This document shows positions 61,551 to 64,000 of a stretch of 64,000 nt of DNA, piece after piece; the stretch's first letter is position 1; every line of letters begins with the position of its first letter. Origin of the DNA: CAVQGM01 sp963712065 (GTDB lineage: Bacteria; Actinomycetota; Acidimicrobiia; Acidimicrobiales; Acidimicrobilacustridaceae); NCBI GenBank assembly GCA_963712065.1, contig CAVQGM010000002.1, positions 558,001 to 622,000 of the forward strand, given 5' to 3'. A program made the translations under genes and the position numbers. The notes beneath the pieces are model-generated. The model was not told where the DNA came from, made no database searches, and was given only the letters and a program-made list of their open reading frames with translations.

Positions 61551-61724
61551 TCAGCGGCCGGTCAGGGCGGACCGCCAACCGCGCCGGGCCCGGCCGGGGG
61601 ACGAACCCTGCCCGCACTGGCACCGCTCGGCCCGCGGCACGTCGCCGAGCACCTGCTCGACGTGGTTGCCGCAACCGGCGTAGGTGGGACGGCCGCAGGT
61701 GGCACAGGTCATTCGGCTGCACAT
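61551..61724 (-). CDS. Small Cys-rich (zinc-ribbon-like) protein
   Basis: 57 residues: MTCATCGRPTYAGCGNHVEQ and CQCG give CxxC, C and H/C ligands for a metal. I have seen similar short proteins in many actinobacteria but know no function. ATG 61724 lies inside an ATACCC-N4-GGGTAT site and 7 nt from TACCCT as a -10. It is the first gene of a two-gene unit. Confidence 0.7.
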   Translation of the reverse strand: MCSRMTCATCGRPTYAGCGNHVEQVLGDVPRAERCQCGQGSSPGRARRGWRSALTGR

Positions 61725-61738
61725 ACCCCCGAGGGTAT
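61723..61738 (-). promoter_or_regulatory. Second CsoR-type operator (ATACCC-N4-GGGTAT)
   Basis: ATACCC-CCGA-GGGTAT (16 bp, the same geometry as the site at 52881-52896) covers the start codon and the -10 TACCCT of the Cys-rich protein gene. Repression by a CsoR-family regulator is inferred. Confidence 0.6.
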
Positions 61739-61799
61739 CGAGGGCGGCCGGTGATCGCAAGCACCGGCGCACCGCCCCGTCGCTCGCTCGACGGGGCAG

Positions 61800-63224
61800 T
61801 CAGTCGAGGCGGACCCGTTCGTGGTGGCGGGCCACGACGGCGGGCCGGTCGTCGCGGTCGACCAGGCAGCGGAGGGACTCGGCGGCGTCGGGCTCGCCGT
61901 GCACGAGGTACACGACCTCCGGTGGCCGGACGGCGGTGTCCAGCCAGCCGGCCAGCTCGTCGCGGTCGGCGTGCACCGAGAACGCGCCGACGTCGACGAC
62001 CTCGGCGCGCACCGGGACGTAGCGGCCGAGCATCTTGACCTGCCGGGCGCCGTCGGCGAGCAGGCGGCCCCGGGTGCCCGGTGCCTGGAACCCGACGAGC
62101 AGCACGGTGTGCCGGTGGTTCGGGAGCAGGCGACGGAGGTGGTGGACCACGCGCCCCCCGGTGGCCATGCCCGACGCCGACACGATGATCGACGGGGTCC
62201 TCACGTCGGCCAGGGCCTTCGAGTGCTCCACGTCGTGCACCTCGACCACCCGGCCGGTGTCGAACGGGTCGTGGTGCCGGGCGAGCGCCACCACCTCCGG
62301 CCGGACCTCGGGATCGCCGCGGCGGATCGCCTCCCGGTACACGGTCAGGGCGGTGAGGGCCATGGGGGAGTCGACGTAGACGGGCACGTCCGGGATCACG
62401 CCCGCACGCGACAGCTCGCGCAGGTGGAACAGCACCACCTCGGTGCGGTCGACGGCGAACGCGGGGATGAGCACGGTGCCGCCCCGGGCGACGGTGTCGG
62501 TGATGGCATCGCCGAAGCGTTCGACCGCGTCGGCGTCGTCGTGGGTCCTGTCCCCGTAGGTCGACTCCACGATCACCACGTCGGCGTCGCCCACCGGCGA
62601 CGGAGGGCGCAGCAGCGGGTGGGCCGGTCGCCCGAGATCGCCGCTGAACACGACCCGGCGGTCGCCGTGGTCGGCCAGCCGGAGGGTGACCGTCGACGAG
62701 CCGAGGATGTGCCCGGCGGTGTGCAGGGTCAGGTGGATCCCCGGCGCCACCTCGACCTCGGTGTCGTAGTGCTCGGCGCGAAAGGCGGGGAGGGCCCGGC
62801 GGGCGTCGTCCTCCGTGTAGAGCGGGAGGGCCGGATGGTGCTTGGAGAACCCCTTCCGGTTGGCGTAGGCCGCCTCCTCCTCCTGGAGGTGCCCGGAGTC
62901 GGGCAGGACGATGCCGGCCAGCGCCGCGGTGCCCCGGGTGGCGTGCACCGGACCGGTGAACCCGTCGCGATGCAGCACGGGGAGGTATCCGACGTGGTCG
63001 ACGTGGGCGTGGCTGACGACGACGGCGTCGATGCTCGCCGGCTCGACCGGGAAGGGCTCCCAGTTCCGCCGCCGCAGGGCGCGCAGGCCCTGGAACAGGC
63101 CGGCGTCGACCAGGATCCGGGCTCGGCCGGTGTCGACGAGGAAGCGGCTGCCGGTCACCGTGCCGGCCGCGCCGAGGAAGGTGAGCACCGGGATCTCCGG
63201 GCGCGCCGTCACGTGGGTGGTCAT
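61800..63224 (-). CDS. Beta-CASP metallo-beta-lactamase-fold RNase
   Basis: 474 residues. MBL motifs: LTFLGAAGTVTGSRFLVDTG, SHAHVDHVGYLPVL (HxHxDH), HTAGHILGSST (His) and VVFSGDLGRP (Asp). The beta-CASP part has VESTYGDRTHDD, PAFAVDRTEVVLFHL, SASGMATGGRVVHHL and a C-terminal VHADRDELAGWL. Members of this YSH1/CPSF-like group process RNA. ATG 63224 overlaps the enoyl-CoA hydratase stop (ATGA). Confidence 0.9.
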   Translation of the reverse strand: MTTHVTARPEIPVLTFLGAAGTVTGSRFLVDTGRARILVDAGLFQGLRALRRRNWEPFPVEPASIDAVVVSHAHVDHVGYLPVLHRDGFTGPVHATRGTAALAGIVLPDSGHLQEEEAAYANRKGFSKHHPALPLYTEDDARRALPAFRAEHYDTEVEVAPGIHLTLHTAGHILGSSTVTLRLADHGDRRVVFSGDLGRPAHPLLRPPSPVGDADVVIVESTYGDRTHDDADAVERFGDAITDTVARGGTVLIPAFAVDRTEVVLFHLRELSRAGVIPDVPVYVDSPMALTALTVYREAIRRGDPEVRPEVVALARHHDPFDTGRVVEVHDVEHSKALADVRTPSIIVSASGMATGGRVVHHLRRLLPNHRHTVLLVGFQAPGTRGRLLADGARQVKMLGRYVPVRAEVVDVGAFSVHADRDELAGWLDTAVRPPEVVYLVHGEPDAAESLRCLVDRDDRPAVVARHHERVRLD

Positions 63225-63994
63225 CGCTGCAGCCGCTCGAGGTAGCGGCGGGCCGCGTCGCGGGACTCGGGGTCCTGCAGGGCCGTGAGCAGGACGTCGG
63301 CGTCGTTCCACGCGCCCGACGCGGGGACCATGGCGTCGAGGGCGGCCGCCACCCCGAGCTTGGTGGCGCGAAGGGTCAGGGACGACTTGCCGACCAGCTC
63401 GTCGGCGAGGGCGGCCACGGCCCCATCGAGCTCGTCGTCGACGACGACCCGGTTGACGAACCCGAGCGCCCTCGCCTCCTCGGCGTCGAAGGGCCGGCAC
63501 GTGAGGACGAGCTCGCGGGTCATCGCCGGGCCGATCTCGCGCACCAGCCGCGGGATCCCACCCCAGGCGAGGGGGATGCCGAGGTCGACCTCGGGGATCG
63601 CGAAGCGGGTGCCGGCCGCCGCCACCCGCAGGTCGCACGCCGCCGCCAGCACCAGGCCGCCGCCCACGCAGTGGCCGTGGATCCGAGCGATCGTCACCGC
63701 GGCCATCCCCTCGACGGCCTCGGCCATGGCCCGTCCGGCGTCGGCCGCCGCCCGTTGGGCGGCGACACCCGGGTGGGGACCGCGGAAGGCGGTCACGTCG
63801 GCACCGGCGCTGAAGGCGCGGCCGCGACCGCCGACGACGACCACCTTGACCTCGGGTCGCTCGTCGAACCCGCGGGCGGCGGCGGCGAGCTCGAGGAGGG
63901 TCTCGGTGCTCAGGGGGTTGAGCTTGTCGGGTCGGTCGAGCCAGATCGTGCCGCGGGGGCCGTCGGAGTCGACCTCGATGGTGGTGAACGTCAT
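63221..63994 (-). CDS. Enoyl-CoA hydratase/isomerase family protein
   Basis: 257 residues, crotonase fold: GTIWLDRPDKLNPLSTETLL, oxyanion-hole residues in GRAFSAGADVTAF and IHGHCVGGGLVLAAACDLRVA, FAIPEVDLGIPLAWGGIPRL. The first catalytic Glu position (GGGLVLA) is not acidic, while the second region PEVDLG has Glu and Asp, so hydratase versus isomerase activity is uncertain. Complete in the window. Coupled by ATGA to the beta-CASP RNase gene. Confidence 0.9.
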   Translation of the reverse strand: MTFTTIEVDSDGPRGTIWLDRPDKLNPLSTETLLELAAAARGFDERPEVKVVVVGGRGRAFSAGADVTAFRGPHPGVAAQRAAADAGRAMAEAVEGMAAVTIARIHGHCVGGGLVLAAACDLRVAAAGTRFAIPEVDLGIPLAWGGIPRLVREIGPAMTRELVLTCRPFDAEEARALGFVNRVVVDDELDGAVAALADELVGKSSLTLRATKLGVAAALDAMVPASGAWNDADVLLTALQDPESRDAARRYLERLQR

Positions 63995-64000
63995 ACCCGA

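Overview
The window is high-GC (about 70% by eye) actinobacterial DNA. GTG starts are frequent, genes overlap by ATGA, GTGA or TTGA, and many start codons sit 6-10 nt below a TAnnnT -10 box with no ribosome binding site, the leaderless layout known from Actinomycetota. An LPXTG protein, a CadI/ArsI enzyme, a DUF4012 protein and GlfT-like GT2 enzymes fit the same phylum. The gene mix resembles Acidimicrobiia (Iamia- or Ilumatobacter-like), but that placement is inference and no rRNA is present.

Layout. 1-30 kb is a surface-polysaccharide locus: a polymerase-like membrane protein (cut by the left edge), a Wzz/BY-kinase with a terminal tyrosine cluster, a DUF4012 protein, an ABC exporter, about ten glycosyltransferases, three SAM methyltransferases, a polysaccharide deacetylase, a sugar epimerase, and a set matching PglF, PglE, PglD and PglC (UDP-N,N'-diacetylbacillosamine synthesis and transfer to a lipid carrier). 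A GT2 gene is present twice, as an apparently perfect 892-bp direct repeat. An LPXTG surface protein and a nucleotidyltransferase-like protein close the locus. 30.3-31.5 kb holds a J-domain membrane protein, a VOC protein and tRNA-Val(CAC).

31.7-36.2 kb is a translationally coupled operon: sulfatase, TetR regulator, aminoglycoside/ecdysteroid-kinase-like protein, SnoaL-like protein. A 22-bp palindrome overlaps its -10 box. The operon ends in a scar of gene fragments, including an IS30 transposase piece. 36.6-44.8 kb has a Ca-type P-ATPase, remnants of GGDEF and DUF4386 genes, an MDR oxidoreductase and a histidine kinase / GerMN lipoprotein / response regulator operon. 45-47 kb has an IS21 remnant and a VapBC module. 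47.2-50.1 kb encodes an unusual DUF1269-sulfatase fusion. 50.3-56.2 kb has a RES-type toxin-antitoxin pair, a ZIP transporter, a MerE-like protein under a CsoR-type operator, and a beta-phosphoglucomutase/GH65 phosphorylase pair. 56.2-60.4 kb has an SDR/CMD pair and an arsenic-resistance cluster (CadI/ArsI, ArsR, ArsC, aquaporin, ArsR-ArsC fusion). The right end has acylphosphatase, a thioesterase, a second CsoR-type site over a small Cys-rich protein gene, a beta-CASP metallo-beta-lactamase RNase and an enoyl-CoA hydratase.

Quality. At least 16 genes or gene remnants, all left of 46 kb, are interrupted by single-base indels, mostly one extra G or C, with conserved protein resuming at once in the next frame. 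I treat most of these as consensus errors and annotate the full reconstructed spans.
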